From the NCBI RefSeq assembly GCF_015689175.1, contig NZ_CP065047.1, positions 744,001 to 808,000 on the forward strand: a DNA stretch of 64,000 bases, in the 5' to 3' direction. This document shows, piece by piece, positions 33,079 to 42,331 of the stretch (its first letter is position 1; each line of letters opens with the position of its first letter). A program made the position numbers and the translations under genes. Origin of the DNA: Mycobacterium kubicae (GTDB taxonomy: Bacteria > Actinomycetota > Actinomycetes > Mycobacteriales > Mycobacteriaceae). The notes below the pieces were generated by a model. The model was not told the origin of the DNA and did not search any database. It was given only the letters and a program-made list of their open reading frames with translations.

Positions 33079-34282
33079 TCGTGCATGGTGTGGCGGGCGG
33101 ATAACTGCCCGAGACGGCGCGCAACCGCCCCGGCGGTGGCCAGGGCCGCAGCCCCATATTGCCCAGATAGCGCAGCGGATTGACATGTGCGCGCCGCACC
33201 CGCGTCTCGAAATGCAGGTATGCGTCTGTCGATTCGTCCTCCGCGCCGAGACTGCCGATCTGGGTTCCCGCGCAGATCCGATCACCGACGGCGATGTGTC
33301 CGGCGTCGCCGGGCCGAAACACGTAGCGGGTCTCGGTGTCGCCGTTCGAGATGATCACCGAGTAAAGGTGATCGAGTTCGCCTGCGTAGCAGACAGTTCC
33401 GGATATGGCGGCGTAGATAGGGCTGCCGGGATCAGCGGCGAAGTCGACGCCGGGATGGAAACCGTCGGCGCGGGGTCCGTATCCGCGGCCGATCGCGCGC
33501 GGCTCCGCCTCGATAGGCAGCCGTGGCCTTGGCTCGGTACGGTCGAACTCGCCGCGCACCCGCCGGTGGTAGTCCGCTTTGAGGAGGTCGACTTCGTCGA
33601 GTGCGTAGCCGAACAACAGGGACCGGTCATATGCGACACCGAAGTTGTGCCGGAAATCCGGATCGAGCCGCATGTAGTGCCCGACTCGCGAGATCCGTTC
33701 CTCTAGCGTCGACCAGCCGTTGTGCGTCAAGCGGATTCCGTCCAGCTGCCCGATCCGACCGTGATCGGTGATGTTGGCCGGCCAGTGCGAGTTGTGCATC
33801 AACTTGGGTCCCGCGTACAGACCCGGGTACCAACGCCAGAACGGCCCGCGCATCGCCTCGGCCGTGCCCATCACCGGCACCATGTCTGGGTATTCCGGAT
33901 CGTCCCAGCGGGAAACCATCGGACACATCAGTGCTGCTACGTCACCCGGTGTGCGCGCAAGCACCTCGCGGATATCGATGTCGATCTGGAAGATCCAGTC
34001 GGCGTCGACCATCACCATCCAATCCGGGCGACAAAAATCCGCCATCCGGTACAGCAGCTCCAGCCCGGTGGACTCGGGGATCAACCATGGTGTCGACGGT
34101 AGATCTGTCCGCGCGCGAACAACATTGGTGACCGCGGGGTGGTTCGCCAGGATTGCAGCGGTGTCGTCGGTGCTGCGGTCGTCGATGGCGTAGATCTCGT
34201 CGCTGAAGGTTGCCAGCGAGTCCAAGGTCGCAGCCAAGGTTTTCCCGGCATTGTGGGCGCGCGTTACCGCCAGAATCCGCAT
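33062..34282 (-). CDS. Family 2 glycosyltransferase fused to a degenerate M23 (LytM-type) peptidase domain
   Basis: 406 aa. Residues 1-240 are a GT-A glycosyltransferase: start [11 protein letters not shown], acidic [11 protein letters not shown] (31-41) and MVMVDADW with a DxD (Asp93, Asp95) for metal and nucleotide sugar. Residues 262-375 are an M23/LytM fold: [15 protein letters not shown] with zinc ligands His276 and Asp280, [23 protein letters not shown] and AYLHFE. The usual HxH is Tyr355-Leu-His357, so the catalytic His is missing, and the YxHL motif of active enzymes is YVF. The peptidase domain is therefore probably a ligand-binding module. No signal peptide or transmembrane helix is visible, so both domains should be cytoplasmic, which is odd for M23. 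The next gene on this strand, a methyltransferase, ends 25 bp from its start. Confidence 0.85.
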   Translation of the reverse strand: MRILAVTRAHNAGKTLAATLDSLATFSDEIYAIDDRSTDDTAAILANHPAVTNVVRARTDLPSTPWLIPESTGLELLYRMADFCRPDWMVMVDADWIFQIDIDIREVLARTPGDVAALMCPMVSRWDDPEYPDMVPVMGTAEAMRGPFWRWYPGLYAGPKLMHNSHWPANITDHGRIGQLDGIRLTHNGWSTLEERISRVGHYMRLDPDFRHNFGVAYDRSLLFGYALDEVDLLKADYHRRVRGEFDRTEPRPRLPIEAEPRAIGRGYGPRADGFHPGVDFAADPGSPIYAAISGTVCYAGELDHLYSVIISNGDTETRYVFRPGDAGHIAVGDRICAGTQIGSLGAEDESTDAYLHFETRVRRAHVNPLRYLGNMGLRPWPPPGRLRAVSGSYPPATPCTITADD

Positions 34283-34307
34283 CGTGGTGTCCGCTAGGTC
34301 GCGTGGA

Positions 34308-35225
34308 TCACGCGAGAATCGACGTGTAGTAGCTGGGCTTGTCGGACGGCGCGACGTAATGGCCAGGGGTCGCGGCCACGCCGTGAGCGGCCAGCAACTG
34401 AGCCGACGTGGTCCCCACCGATCGCCACCCGTGGTTGGCGAGGTAGTCGGAAGCCTCGCTGCGGGCCCCGGAATAGTTCAGCGACCAGATGTCGAGATCG
34501 AATCCATGCTCGCGCCAGTTGCGAGTTGCGCTGCGGATGATCTCTTCGACCCGTCCGGAGTCCGATGACCCCACAAACGTCTCCATGGCCATCCGGCTTG
34601 TCCGTGCGCTGAGCCGGGTCACGTTGTCCAGCAACCGATCCTGGGCCTGGGGAGGCAGATAACCGAACAGTCCTTCGGCGATCCAGGCGGTGGGCAGGGC
34701 CGGGTCGAATCCGCCACGCAGCAGCGCGGACGGCCAGTCGTGGCGCAGGTCGGCCGGCACCATCCGCAGGTGCGCCGTCGACTCAGCACCGAGCTGCGCC
34801 AACGTTTCGGCCTTGAACTGCAGCACATGCGGCTGGTCGATCTCATACACCGTCGTGCCTGGCGGCCACGGCAGTCGATAACCGCGCGTGTCGAGCCCCG
34901 ACGCCAGGATCACCGCCTGCCGAATCCCGGCGGCGGCCGCGTCCGCGAAGAACTGATCGAAGTAGCGAGTGCGAGCCACCAATTCGGTGGTCATGCGCTG
35001 CAGGCCCCAGGCCGCTTCGGGCTCGTCGACGTCGGACGCGCACAGGTCTCCGGTGGCCCACTTGATGAGGAACTCGATACCCACCGCGCGGACCAACGGC
35101 TCGGCGAACCGGTCCTCGATCAACGGCCGGGCCGAATTGGTAGCCCTGGCACGGCCCGCGGCCACCAGTGTCGCGGTCGCGCCGACATGACTGGTCAGAT
35201 CCCAGCTGTCGTCGTCTGTACGCAT
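34308..35225 (-). CDS. SAM-dependent methyltransferase, TIGR00027/LCM-like mycobacterial family (paralogue 1)
   Basis: 305 aa from ATG 35225, which has GGAGAGG at good distance; a longer frame reaching 35492 would overlap the next gene and is rejected. Family hallmarks: [38 protein letters not shown], the SAM loop [26 protein letters not shown] and [20 protein letters not shown]. These proteins are expanded in mycobacteria and annotated as O-methyltransferases, mostly without known substrates. It sits 70 bp downstream of a paralogue on the same strand and just upstream of the glycosyltransferase fusion. Confidence 0.9.
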   Translation of the reverse strand: MRTDDDSWDLTSHVGATATLVAAGRARATNSARPLIEDRFAEPLVRAVGIEFLIKWATGDLCASDVDEPEAAWGLQRMTTELVARTRYFDQFFADAAAAGIRQAVILASGLDTRGYRLPWPPGTTVYEIDQPHVLQFKAETLAQLGAESTAHLRMVPADLRHDWPSALLRGGFDPALPTAWIAEGLFGYLPPQAQDRLLDNVTRLSARTSRMAMETFVGSSDSGRVEEIIRSATRNWREHGFDLDIWSLNYSGARSEASDYLANHGWRSVGTTSAQLLAAHGVAATPGHYVAPSDKPSYYTSILA

Positions 35226-35295
35226 CACGATCCTCTCCGGGATCAAGAATCGCACACCAACAGCGTGCTGGGTGACACTATTTCTCCGCATTGAG

Positions 35296-36204
35296 TCAGG
35301 GGTGTGCCGAGCCGGTGCCGCCGCTGATGAAGATGGTGTCGTCGTCTGCAGCGGGCACATCCAGGCCGCTGCGCCGGAACAGTTCTGCCAGGGGCACGCC
35401 TTGGAGCTGCCAGCCTTTGGCGCCGAGGTAGTCGAGGACGTGGTTGCGCGGGCCGGTGTACACCAAAGAGGCCAAGTCGACGTCGACGCCATGGTCGCGG
35501 AACGGGTCGGAGATGGTCCGTGCGCGCTCGGCGCTGAAATCTGCGATGCTGGACACGAATTCGGTCGCTATCATGCTTCCCGGCGCGCTGAGTGCGGAGA
35601 TGTTGTCGAACAGCTGGTCCTGATCCTGCGGCTTCAGATAGATCAGTAACCCCTCTGCCAGCCACGCCGTCGGTGCTGCCAAGTCAAGGCCTGCGGCTTG
35701 CAAAGCCGTCGGCCAATCTGCGCGCAAGTCGATGGCTACGGCGCGCCGGGTGGCGCAGGGTTCGGCGCCCAGGTGGGCCAAGGTGGTCGTCTTGAAGTCC
35801 AGGACCTGGGGTTGGTCGATCTCGTACACCACAGTCCCGGTCGGCCACGGAAGGCGGTAGGCCCGGGCGTCCAACCCGGCGGCCAGGATCACCACCTGCC
35901 GAATGCCCGCGTCGGTGGCGTTGAGGACGTAGTCGTCGAAGTACTTGGTGCGGACCGCGTTTCCGTCGACCATCGCGCGCGCCACGGTCGGTGACACGTC
36001 TCCGATCGCCGACATGTCGAGTTCGCCGTCCATCATCTTGGTGAAGAAATCCAGCCCCACCGCGCGGACCAGAGGTTCGGCAAACGGGTCGTTGATCAAA
36101 CCGCGCGGATCTTTGGTGGCCATTGCGCGCCCGGCCGCGACAATGGTCGCAGTGACCCCGACGCCAGATGACAGATCCCAGTCGTCGTCGTCAGTGCGGG
36201 GCAT
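35296..36204 (-). CDS. SAM-dependent methyltransferase, TIGR00027/LCM-like family (paralogue 2)
   Basis: 302 aa from ATG 36204, with AAGGAGA seven bases upstream. It carries the same motifs as its neighbour: [50 protein letters not shown] and [20 protein letters not shown]. The two are clearly related but strongly diverged, so the tandem pair is an old duplication or two separate acquisitions. It follows the beta-lactamase-like gene by 9 bp and probably shares its transcript. Confidence 0.9.
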   Translation of the reverse strand: MPRTDDDDWDLSSGVGVTATIVAAGRAMATKDPRGLINDPFAEPLVRAVGLDFFTKMMDGELDMSAIGDVSPTVARAMVDGNAVRTKYFDDYVLNATDAGIRQVVILAAGLDARAYRLPWPTGTVVYEIDQPQVLDFKTTTLAHLGAEPCATRRAVAIDLRADWPTALQAAGLDLAAPTAWLAEGLLIYLKPQDQDQLFDNISALSAPGSMIATEFVSSIADFSAERARTISDPFRDHGVDVDLASLVYTGPRNHVLDYLGAKGWQLQGVPLAELFRRSGLDVPAADDDTIFISGGTGSAHP

Positions 36205-36213
36205 CAAATCTCC

Positions 36214-37632
36214 TTATTGGCGTCGGAACAAGCGCCCATGTTGGCTACAGAACCAGGCGATGTCACCGTCCGGACCGCGGACGAAATTGGATCGACTGCC
36301 GGTCGGATTGTTGTCGGGTCCTAGGTCCAGCCCATAGTCGAGCCGGTAGAAGGCGAGGCCGAGCTTTTCGCTCTGTTGGCCCTCCGGGTCGGCATCACCG
36401 ACGCAGATGCTACCCACCAGCTGGCCGTCCCCGGCCTGGAAGTCGATCACCGTTTGCTCGATGCTGCCGTTCTGGGCGACTTGCTCGGCGATGTACCAGC
36501 CCTCGTAAGGCGCCAATTCGGCGGCGGAAAGGTGTTGCGGCGTGGCGGGCAGGTTGGTGACGCCGGCGAATCTGTGCAACGCCCAGTCATGGGAAAACAG
36601 GTCGTTGATCAGATGGAATCCGCCGTCGGAGTTGGTGAGCACGGTCATGGCGAAGTTGCGATCGGGCACCATCATGAACCCGGACCGTTGACCCTTCCAG
36701 GTGCCGCCGTGCTCGACGATGGTGACATTCTCCGCCGAGGGCCGCAGCATCCAAGTCACGCCCATCCCGGTCAGCTCGACCCACAGTGTCCCGCCCGCCC
36801 CGGGGTGGGAGCGCATTGCCTGCAACGACCGTCGACTCAGCAGCCGCTCACCGTTCGGCGTTCTACCGTCACCGAGGTGAAACTGCGCGTAGCGCAACTG
36901 GTCTCGCGCGGTGGACATCAACCCGCCGGTGGGGTTGCAGCTGCGTGGAAAGGGCCAGAAGTCGGGCTCTACAACGGGTTGGCCGTCGACCACACTGTGG
37001 GCTGCCGCCACCTTCATGCCGATGATCTGGTCGGAGAAATAGCGGGTATGAGCCAGCTGCAGCGGGTCGATCACCAGCTCCTGCACCACGGACTCGTACG
37101 TCTTTCCGGTGACGAGTTCGATGATGCGCCCCGCCACCACCAGAGCCGAATTGTTGTACGCGAACGTGGTTCCCGGAGGAGTCAGCTGCGGTAGCCGAGT
37201 CATCGCGCTGACGTAGCGCGCCACCGCGTCATCGCCGCGCCCGAAGTCCTGCCCATTGCGGCCATCCCAGCCTGCGGTGTGGTTGAGCAGTTGGCGGACG
37301 GTCACCTTGGCGCTGACTGATTCGTCGGCCACCGCGAAGTCGAAGAGGTAGCGGCGCACCGGTGCATCCAGGTCGACCTTGCCCTGCTCGACCAGCCGCA
37401 TCATCACCGTACCGGTGAACGTCTTTGTCGTCGAACCGATTCGAAAGACGGTGTCACCGTCGACAGGTAACGGATGGTCGACGTTGGTGACCCCGTAGCC
37501 CCTGACGTATTCGTGACCGTGTACCCAGACGGCAACCGCGACGCCCGGAATCGCATAGGCCTTCATGCCCGCGGTTATCCTGGCGTCGAGTTCGTCGAAC
37601 GCTGCGCGGTCTGTCACTTCCGGCCGCACCAT
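36214..37632 (-). CDS. Serine beta-lactamase/esterase-like hydrolase (class C fold)
   Basis: 472 aa of the beta-lactamase/transpeptidase-like family. The nucleophile motif is STTK in FRIGSTTKTFTG, the second motif is YNN in TTFAYNNSALV, and the third, EHGGTWKG, stands in place of KTG. A C-terminal beta-barrel extension of about 120 residues follows (lipocalin-like, as in several esterase relatives). There is no signal peptide or lipobox, so it is not the lipoprotein LpqK of the Mtb region and probably acts in the cytoplasm on esters or peptides. The ATG at 37632 has only a weak ribosome site. Confidence 0.87.
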   Translation of the reverse strand: MVRPEVTDRAAFDELDARITAGMKAYAIPGVAVAVWVHGHEYVRGYGVTNVDHPLPVDGDTVFRIGSTTKTFTGTVMMRLVEQGKVDLDAPVRRYLFDFAVADESVSAKVTVRQLLNHTAGWDGRNGQDFGRGDDAVARYVSAMTRLPQLTPPGTTFAYNNSALVVAGRIIELVTGKTYESVVQELVIDPLQLAHTRYFSDQIIGMKVAAAHSVVDGQPVVEPDFWPFPRSCNPTGGLMSTARDQLRYAQFHLGDGRTPNGERLLSRRSLQAMRSHPGAGGTLWVELTGMGVTWMLRPSAENVTIVEHGGTWKGQRSGFMMVPDRNFAMTVLTNSDGGFHLINDLFSHDWALHRFAGVTNLPATPQHLSAAELAPYEGWYIAEQVAQNGSIEQTVIDFQAGDGQLVGSICVGDADPEGQQSEKLGLAFYRLDYGLDLGPDNNPTGSRSNFVRGPDGDIAWFCSQHGRLFRRQ

Positions 37633-38070
37633 TTTCGGGTCTGCTCGCTGTGGTCGGCGTCGTCGCGCACGAGATCCTCGGCGCTACCGAGTCCGCTTCG
37701 CGTGCCGGCCGGCATCGAGGGACTGGAGATCATCGGCGGACATACTGGCCGCGGCGACCCGGCCCGTGGCGGCTGATCTGAATGGCTTTGTGGGCGCTAG
37801 CCGCTGCGTCGGTGAGCGCGGAAGGCTTGTCTTTGGCCTTCTGCGACACCGTCCACATGACTAGCAATATAACCGGGCTTACACAAAACATCGCGAAGCC
37901 GCAGAAGCGGGTGCGCCTGCTGGATTGAATTCGGTTGCAGCGCTTGAGGCCTCGCGAGAGGATCGTTAGGCGACGCTGGAGGATCCTGATGACGATCCGT
38001 GCTCGTGCTCGTGCTCGCCAGACCGTCGTGGAAAGCGAACAGCGCAGGTCACATCCCTTAACGTGAGGTT
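37633..38070. other. Intergenic region, at most a very small membrane ORF
   Basis: Mostly no gene. The minus strand at 37730-37891 encodes 53 codons starting MFCVSPVILLVMWTVSQKAKD, one plausible transmembrane helix plus a charged tail, but without a good ribosome site. I rate it unlikely. At about 37998-38016 the sequence GCTCGT is repeated three times. Confidence 0.35.
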
Positions 38071-38520
38071 GTGACAACAACCGAGCACGCATCGTCCATC
38101 CCGAGGTCGCGCAAAGCGCTCTGCATCTGCTACGGCGCGATCGCTGTCGCAGCCCTCATTGGGACGTGGAGCCAAGGGGGGCCCTACCTCCACGACGTCA
38201 GCGACTTCTTGGTGACTTTCTGACACGACACCAAGGTCAATTCGGCCTCTCGGTTCGTCGCGGTCGACGCCTTGATGTTGGGCACTTCCGTCGCGATCTT
38301 GACCGTGATCGAGGGCCGAAGGTATGGCGTGAGATGGGTGTGGCTCTACATCGCCGGGTTTTTCGTTGCGGTCAGTGTGGCCTTCCCGCTGTTTCTCATC
38401 GCCCGCGAATTGCGCATGGCTGACTCTGAGTCGCCAGGCCTGCGGAAGGTCGACACCATCTTCCTGGCCACCCTTGCCGTGGCTGTGGCTGGCCTGACGA
38501 TCTGGATAGACCAGGGCTGA
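38071..38520 (+). pseudogene. DUF2834-like membrane protein gene interrupted by an in-frame TGA
   Basis: From GTG 38071 the frame reads 50 codons (MTTTEHASSIPRSRKALCIC through DVSDFLVTF). It then hits TGA at 38221-38223 and continues in the same frame for 98 codons (HDTKVNSASRFVAVDALMLG, then EGRRYGVRWVWLYIAGFF) to the true stop at 38520. Both halves together form a normal three- to four-helix DUF2834-like protein. Related proteins have Trp at the TGA position (FW before the D..N.AS segment), so a single TGG-to-TGA change explains the break. A downstream start at 38272 or 38275 could still give a three-helix fragment. Confidence 0.85.
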
Positions 38521-38604
38521 ACCACGTTCGTCAGGTCGGCCGCAGGTGGTCTCTCGAACGCCGTGCCCGCGAGCATGATGGGCGAAGCAGGTCGGTGCGG
38601 GTTC

Positions 38605-39324
38605 TTACTGAGACAGCGCGCGAAATGACAGAGCGCTGAGCCACCCGAGTCCGATTGCGATCGCAATCCGTTGCAACACACCGCTATTCCCGCGAAAGCC
38701 GGGGCGACCCTTGATCGTGGCACCGAAGACGACCAAACTGCCCGTCATCACCATGCTCGATGCTGCCGAGTAGCAGGCCCAGCGGCAGTCTCCGCTGCGC
38801 ACGGCGGTGGCCGCACTGGCCAGCCCGGCCAGGGGTATGCCCGCAAACACCGGAATACCGCAGAGGTCGTGAATCTGCCCGACACGAGTGCGGACCGGCG
38901 CAGCGGCATCGGCCGAATTGCGGCGAGTCGGGTCAGGCTCCCCACTCAGCGGGTCACCAACGTAATCGGTGACGAACACGCCCGAGCCGATCAGGCCGAT
39001 TCCCGCCGCTGCGCTGAGTACCGGGACGGCGCGGGGTCCAATGCGCCGCCGATCGGAGCGCCCGAGAGCCACGGCCGCGCATGAATAGAGGACTCCGGTG
39101 AGGATGAAGTTGAGGCGCTGCTGCCAACCGTGCGGACCGATCGCCAGCGAACTGACCGGGTAGCGCCGCCAGTCGTAGTCGCGCCGCGCCGCGCCGATCG
39201 CGGTGAAGGAAGTGACGAACAGTGGCCCGGCCAGGACACCGCCGAGCATCTGAGCGGAGGCCCGGCTACTCAACCGTTGAGCTGTCTTGGCGTCTTGGCG
39301 TCTGGGCGCGGTCGCTTCATGCAC
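38605..39324 (-). CDS. DUF998-family integral membrane protein
   Basis: 239 aa with about six hydrophobic helices. The pattern LAGPLFVTSFTAIGAARRDYDWRRYPVSSLAIGPHGWQQRLNFILTG is characteristic of DUF998: an early acidic-Arg motif, the SxLAxGPxGWxQ motif, then helices. The function is unknown. It lies 9 bp upstream of the secreted-protein gene on the same strand. The ATG at 39324 gives a charged N-terminus before the first helix. Confidence 0.8.
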   Translation of the reverse strand: MHEATAPRRQDAKTAQRLSSRASAQMLGGVLAGPLFVTSFTAIGAARRDYDWRRYPVSSLAIGPHGWQQRLNFILTGVLYSCAAVALGRSDRRRIGPRAVPVLSAAAGIGLIGSGVFVTDYVGDPLSGEPDPTRRNSADAAAPVRTRVGQIHDLCGIPVFAGIPLAGLASAATAVRSGDCRWACYSAASSMVMTGSLVVFGATIKGRPGFRGNSGVLQRIAIAIGLGWLSALSFRALSQ

Positions 39325-39333
39325 GTCGCGCGG

Positions 39334-39945
39334 CTAAGTGGGCCAACCGGTGGCGTTCTCTTTGTACTTGCCGTTGAGCGCGACACAGAAGTCCGACGCT
39401 GTGCCCGCCAGCATGATGTAGTACGTCTCGCCGCCGCGGCTACTGAACGCGGTGGGGGTGTTCCACCCGCTGTTGCACATGGACGTTTCATTTCCCACCG
39501 TCGCCCGCCGCCAGTTGGTCTTGGCGCAAGTGGTGAGGGCTTCGATGTCGGGTTTGGCGGTTTTCGCCGCCACCAACATGGCGCCGCCCCACAGGCCGTC
39601 GTTGCGCCGGAAGGCCCGCGCCGCGAATCCGGCGTTGTTGTTCTGACACGTCAGCGCCCGCCGCAACAGCGAAAACGGGGCGGATAATTGGGGGTTGGCG
39701 GTCGATGCCGCCGCATTGATGAACGCGGCCGCGTCGTTGCCGTCCACCTCTTGGACGTTCGGATTGCCCAGGCTGGTGAGCTGCTGCGCGATCGGCCCGC
39801 CGCCTCCGCCACCGATGATCGGTCCTGCGCCGGTGGGTGTCATCGGTGGCAGGGTCACCGGGTCCGCGGACGCCGCGGGCGCGGCTGACACCCAGAGCAA
39901 CACCGCGCACGCGGCGATCCGGACTGTCAAAGCAATAGTGGCCAT
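39334..39945 (-). CDS. Small secreted protein of unknown function (Rv0398c-like)
   Basis: 203 aa. Residues 1-27 are a signal peptide with cleavage after ASA (AAPAASA-DPVTLPP). A Gly-rich linker follows (GGGGGGPIAQQL). A compact domain then carries four Cys (TCQNNNAGF, TCAKTNWRR, SMCNSGWNT, DFCVALNGKY), likely two disulfides. Its place beside acyl-CoA dehydrogenase genes and fadE7 matches Rv0398c in Mtb. No enzymatic motif is evident. Confidence 0.8.
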   Translation of the reverse strand: MATIALTVRIAACAVLLWVSAAPAASADPVTLPPMTPTGAGPIIGGGGGGPIAQQLTSLGNPNVQEVDGNDAAAFINAAASTANPQLSAPFSLLRRALTCQNNNAGFAARAFRRNDGLWGGAMLVAAKTAKPDIEALTTCAKTNWRRATVGNETSMCNSGWNTPTAFSSRGGETYYIMLAGTASDFCVALNGKYKENATGWPT

Positions 39946-39950
39946 AGCGG

Positions 39951-41102
39951 TTAGATGCCTAACTCCTTGGCGATGATGGTCTTCATGATCTCATTGGTCC
40001 CGCCGTAAATGGTCTGAATCCGGGCATCCACGAATGCGCGCGACACGCGGTATTCCCGCATGTAGCCGTAGCCGCCGTGAAGCTGCAGGCACCGGTCGGC
40101 GGTACGCACCTGCAGGTCGGTGGTCCACCACTTCAGCCGCGCCGCCCGCGCGGCGGTCAGTTCGCCCACCAGGTGCTGCGCCAGGCAATCGTCGAGATAG
40201 GTTCGCGCGACGTCGATCTCGGTTGCCAGCTCGGCCAGCACGAACTGACTGTTCTGGAAACTGGCGATCGGTGACCCGAACGCCTTGCGGTCTCGCACGT
40301 AGTCCAGGGTCTCCGCCAGGATGCTCTCTGCGGCGGCCACCGCGCCGACGCCCAACGCCAATCGCTCCTGCGGCAGGTTGCGCACCAGTTGGTAGAACCC
40401 GTCACCTTCGGATCCGAGCAGGTTGGCCGCCGGCACCCGCATATCGGTGAAACTCAGTTCGCTGGTGTCTTGGGCGTGCAGACCGATCTTCTCCAGATTG
40501 CGGCCCCGCTCGAATCCCGGTGTATCACCCTCGACCACCAGAAGCGTCAGACCCTTGTGCCGGTCGGGTGAGGTGCGCGCGGCGATGACGAACAGATCGC
40601 CGCTTTGCCCGTTGGAGATGAAGGTCTTCGCGCCGTTGACCAAATAGTGGTCGCCGTCTCGGACCGCAGTCGTGCGGATTCCCGCTAGATCACTACCGGC
40701 GCCGGGTTCGGTCATCCCGATGCCCAGCACCGTCTCACCGGTCACCACACCGGGCAGCCACCGCTGTTGTTGTTCCGGCGTCGTCAGATCGGTCAGATAT
40801 GGCAGCACCACATCGTTTTGCAACGTGAACGCGATGGCCTCCGACGCCGCTCCGCCACGCTGCAATTCGTCGATGACGATCGCGTTGTAACGGAAATCGT
40901 TCACACCCGGGCCACCGAACTGCTCGGGAACCGAAAAGCCCAGCAGGCCAAGCTTGCCCGCTTCGATGAACAGCGAGCGGTCCCATTGGCCGTCTCGCTC
41001 CCACTGCTCGTGAGCCGGAACCACGGTCTGCTGCACGAACTCACGGACCAGTTCGCGGAATTGACGATGCTCGGAGGTGTACTCCAAACGGTCGGCCATC
41101 AT
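39951..41102 (-). CDS. Acyl-CoA dehydrogenase
   Basis: 383 aa, flavin-dependent alpha,beta-dehydrogenation of an acyl-CoA. Seen: the FAD/substrate motif GIGMTEPGAGSDLAGI, the FISNGQSGD strand, the RxAFGSPIASFQ region and the C-terminal LHGGYGYMREYRVSRAFVDARIQTIYGGTNEIM. The Glu in YGGTNE is the position of the catalytic base in many family members. It ends 5 bp before the secreted-protein gene and begins 7 bp after fadE7, so the three form a minus-strand group. The chain-length preference is unknown. I do not recall an equivalent in the Mtb locus. Confidence 0.93.
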   Translation of the reverse strand: MMADRLEYTSEHRQFRELVREFVQQTVVPAHEQWERDGQWDRSLFIEAGKLGLLGFSVPEQFGGPGVNDFRYNAIVIDELQRGGAASEAIAFTLQNDVVLPYLTDLTTPEQQQRWLPGVVTGETVLGIGMTEPGAGSDLAGIRTTAVRDGDHYLVNGAKTFISNGQSGDLFVIAARTSPDRHKGLTLLVVEGDTPGFERGRNLEKIGLHAQDTSELSFTDMRVPAANLLGSEGDGFYQLVRNLPQERLALGVGAVAAAESILAETLDYVRDRKAFGSPIASFQNSQFVLAELATEIDVARTYLDDCLAQHLVGELTAARAARLKWWTTDLQVRTADRCLQLHGGYGYMREYRVSRAFVDARIQTIYGGTNEIMKTIIAKELGI

Positions 41103-41109
41103 GCTCCCG

Positions 41110-42297
41110 TCAGCGGAAGGCGTTGCTACCGGTGAACGCCTGACCCAGCACCAACTGGTGCATCTCAGGTGTGCCCTCGTAGGTCAGCACCGACTCCAGA
41201 TTCACCATGTGCCGGATGACCGGATACTCCAGCGATATCCCGTTGCCGCCCAATATTGTTCGTGCTGTCCGGCAGATCTTGAGCGCTTCGCGGGTGTTGT
41301 TCAGCTTGCCGAAGCTCACCTGCTCCGGGCGAAGGCCGACGCTGTCTTTGAGTCGTCCCAGGTGCAGCGACAGCAGCTGGCCCTTGTGCAGTTCGACTGC
41401 CATGTCCACCAATTTCGCCTGGGTGAGCTGAAATCCGGCGATGGGACGGCCGAACTGGGTGCGCTGGGTCGCATAGTCCAGCGCAGCCTGCCATGCTGAG
41501 CGAGCCGCTCCCATTGAGCCCCAGATGATCCCGTAGCGGGCCTCGGACAGGCAAGACAGCGGCCCGCGCAAACCCTTGCCCTCCGGCAGCATCGCCTCGG
41601 CCGGCAGTCGCACGTCGTCAAGGACCAGTTCGCTGGTGATCGACGCCCGCAACGACAACTTGTGGTGAATGGTGTTGGCGGCGAATCCGGACGTGTCGGT
41701 CGGCACGACGAACCCGCGCACGCCGTCGTCGGTGGCCGCCCACACGACCGCGACATCGGCGATCGAGCCGTTGGTGATCCACATCTTGCGGCCGTTGAGG
41801 ACCCAATCCGAACCGTCGCGTCGCGCGCGGGTTTTCATCGCGGCAGGGTCCGAACCGGCGTCGGGTTCGGTCAGCCCGAAGCAGCCCAGCAGGTCGCCCG
41901 CGGCCATGCCGGGCAGCCACTGTTGTTTCTGTTCCTCGGACCCGAACTTCCAGATCGCAAACATCGCCAGTGAGCCCTGCACGGAAACCATCGACCGCAC
42001 CCCGGAGTCGGCGGCCTCTAGTTCGGTGCAGGCCAGGCCGTAGTGCACGGCCGACGCTCCGCCGCAGCCATAGCCGTCCAGATGCATGCCGAGCAGGCCC
42101 AGTTCCCCGAACTGTTTGGCCAATTCCCGCGCGACCGGAAGGTCGCCTTCCTCGAACCATTCCGCGACATATGGGGTGACGTTCTCCGCGCAGAATCGTC
42201 TGACGGTGTCGCGGACCGCAATCTCGTCGTCGGACAGCGACGCGTCAAGGCCCAGCGGGTCCTGCCCGTCGAAGGCGGGCGGTGTGTTGGTGCTCAT
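41110..42297 (-). CDS. fadE7: Acyl-CoA (glutaryl-CoA-like) dehydrogenase FadE7
   Basis: 395 aa from ATG 42297, the length I recall for Rv0400c; a longer frame upstream lacks a ribosome site. Motifs: CFGLTEPDAGSDPAAMKTRA (FAD/substrate), WITNGSIADVAVVWA, RTQFGRPIAGFQLTQ and ILGGNGISLEYPVIRHMVNLESVLTYEGTPEMH. The YEGT(P/H) ending resembles glutaryl-CoA dehydrogenases. It is divergent from the DUF3054 gene over 34 bp. Position next to the Rv0401-like gene supports the name. Confidence 0.92.
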   Translation of the reverse strand: MSTNTPPAFDGQDPLGLDASLSDDEIAVRDTVRRFCAENVTPYVAEWFEEGDLPVARELAKQFGELGLLGMHLDGYGCGGASAVHYGLACTELEAADSGVRSMVSVQGSLAMFAIWKFGSEEQKQQWLPGMAAGDLLGCFGLTEPDAGSDPAAMKTRARRDGSDWVLNGRKMWITNGSIADVAVVWAATDDGVRGFVVPTDTSGFAANTIHHKLSLRASITSELVLDDVRLPAEAMLPEGKGLRGPLSCLSEARYGIIWGSMGAARSAWQAALDYATQRTQFGRPIAGFQLTQAKLVDMAVELHKGQLLSLHLGRLKDSVGLRPEQVSFGKLNNTREALKICRTARTILGGNGISLEYPVIRHMVNLESVLTYEGTPEMHQLVLGQAFTGSNAFR

Positions 42298-42319
42298 GCT
42301 CCCATCCTGCCCTGCCCGG

Positions 42320-42325
42320 TAATCT
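42320..42325 (+). promoter_or_regulatory. -10 element (TAATCT) for leaderless DUF3054 transcript
   Basis: TAATCT fits TANNNT and stands 6 nt before the ATG at 42332. No Shine-Dalgarno is present, so the message is probably leaderless. Confidence 0.5.
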
Positions 42326-42331
42326 CGCTGC

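Noticed and set aside
36214..37632. LpqK lipoprotein
   Set aside because: Beta-lactamase-like, as LpqK is, but there is no signal peptide or lipobox at any plausible start.
37730..38092. A 120-codon minus-strand protein
   Set aside because: The first half is Arg-rich noise. Only a 53-codon tail has a hydrophobic helix, and no ribosome site supports it. It is mentioned under the intergenic entry only.
38221..38223. Selenocysteine codon
   Set aside because: The expected residue is Trp, no SECIS-like hairpin is evident after the codon, and mycobacteria of this type are not known to use a selenoprotein of this family.
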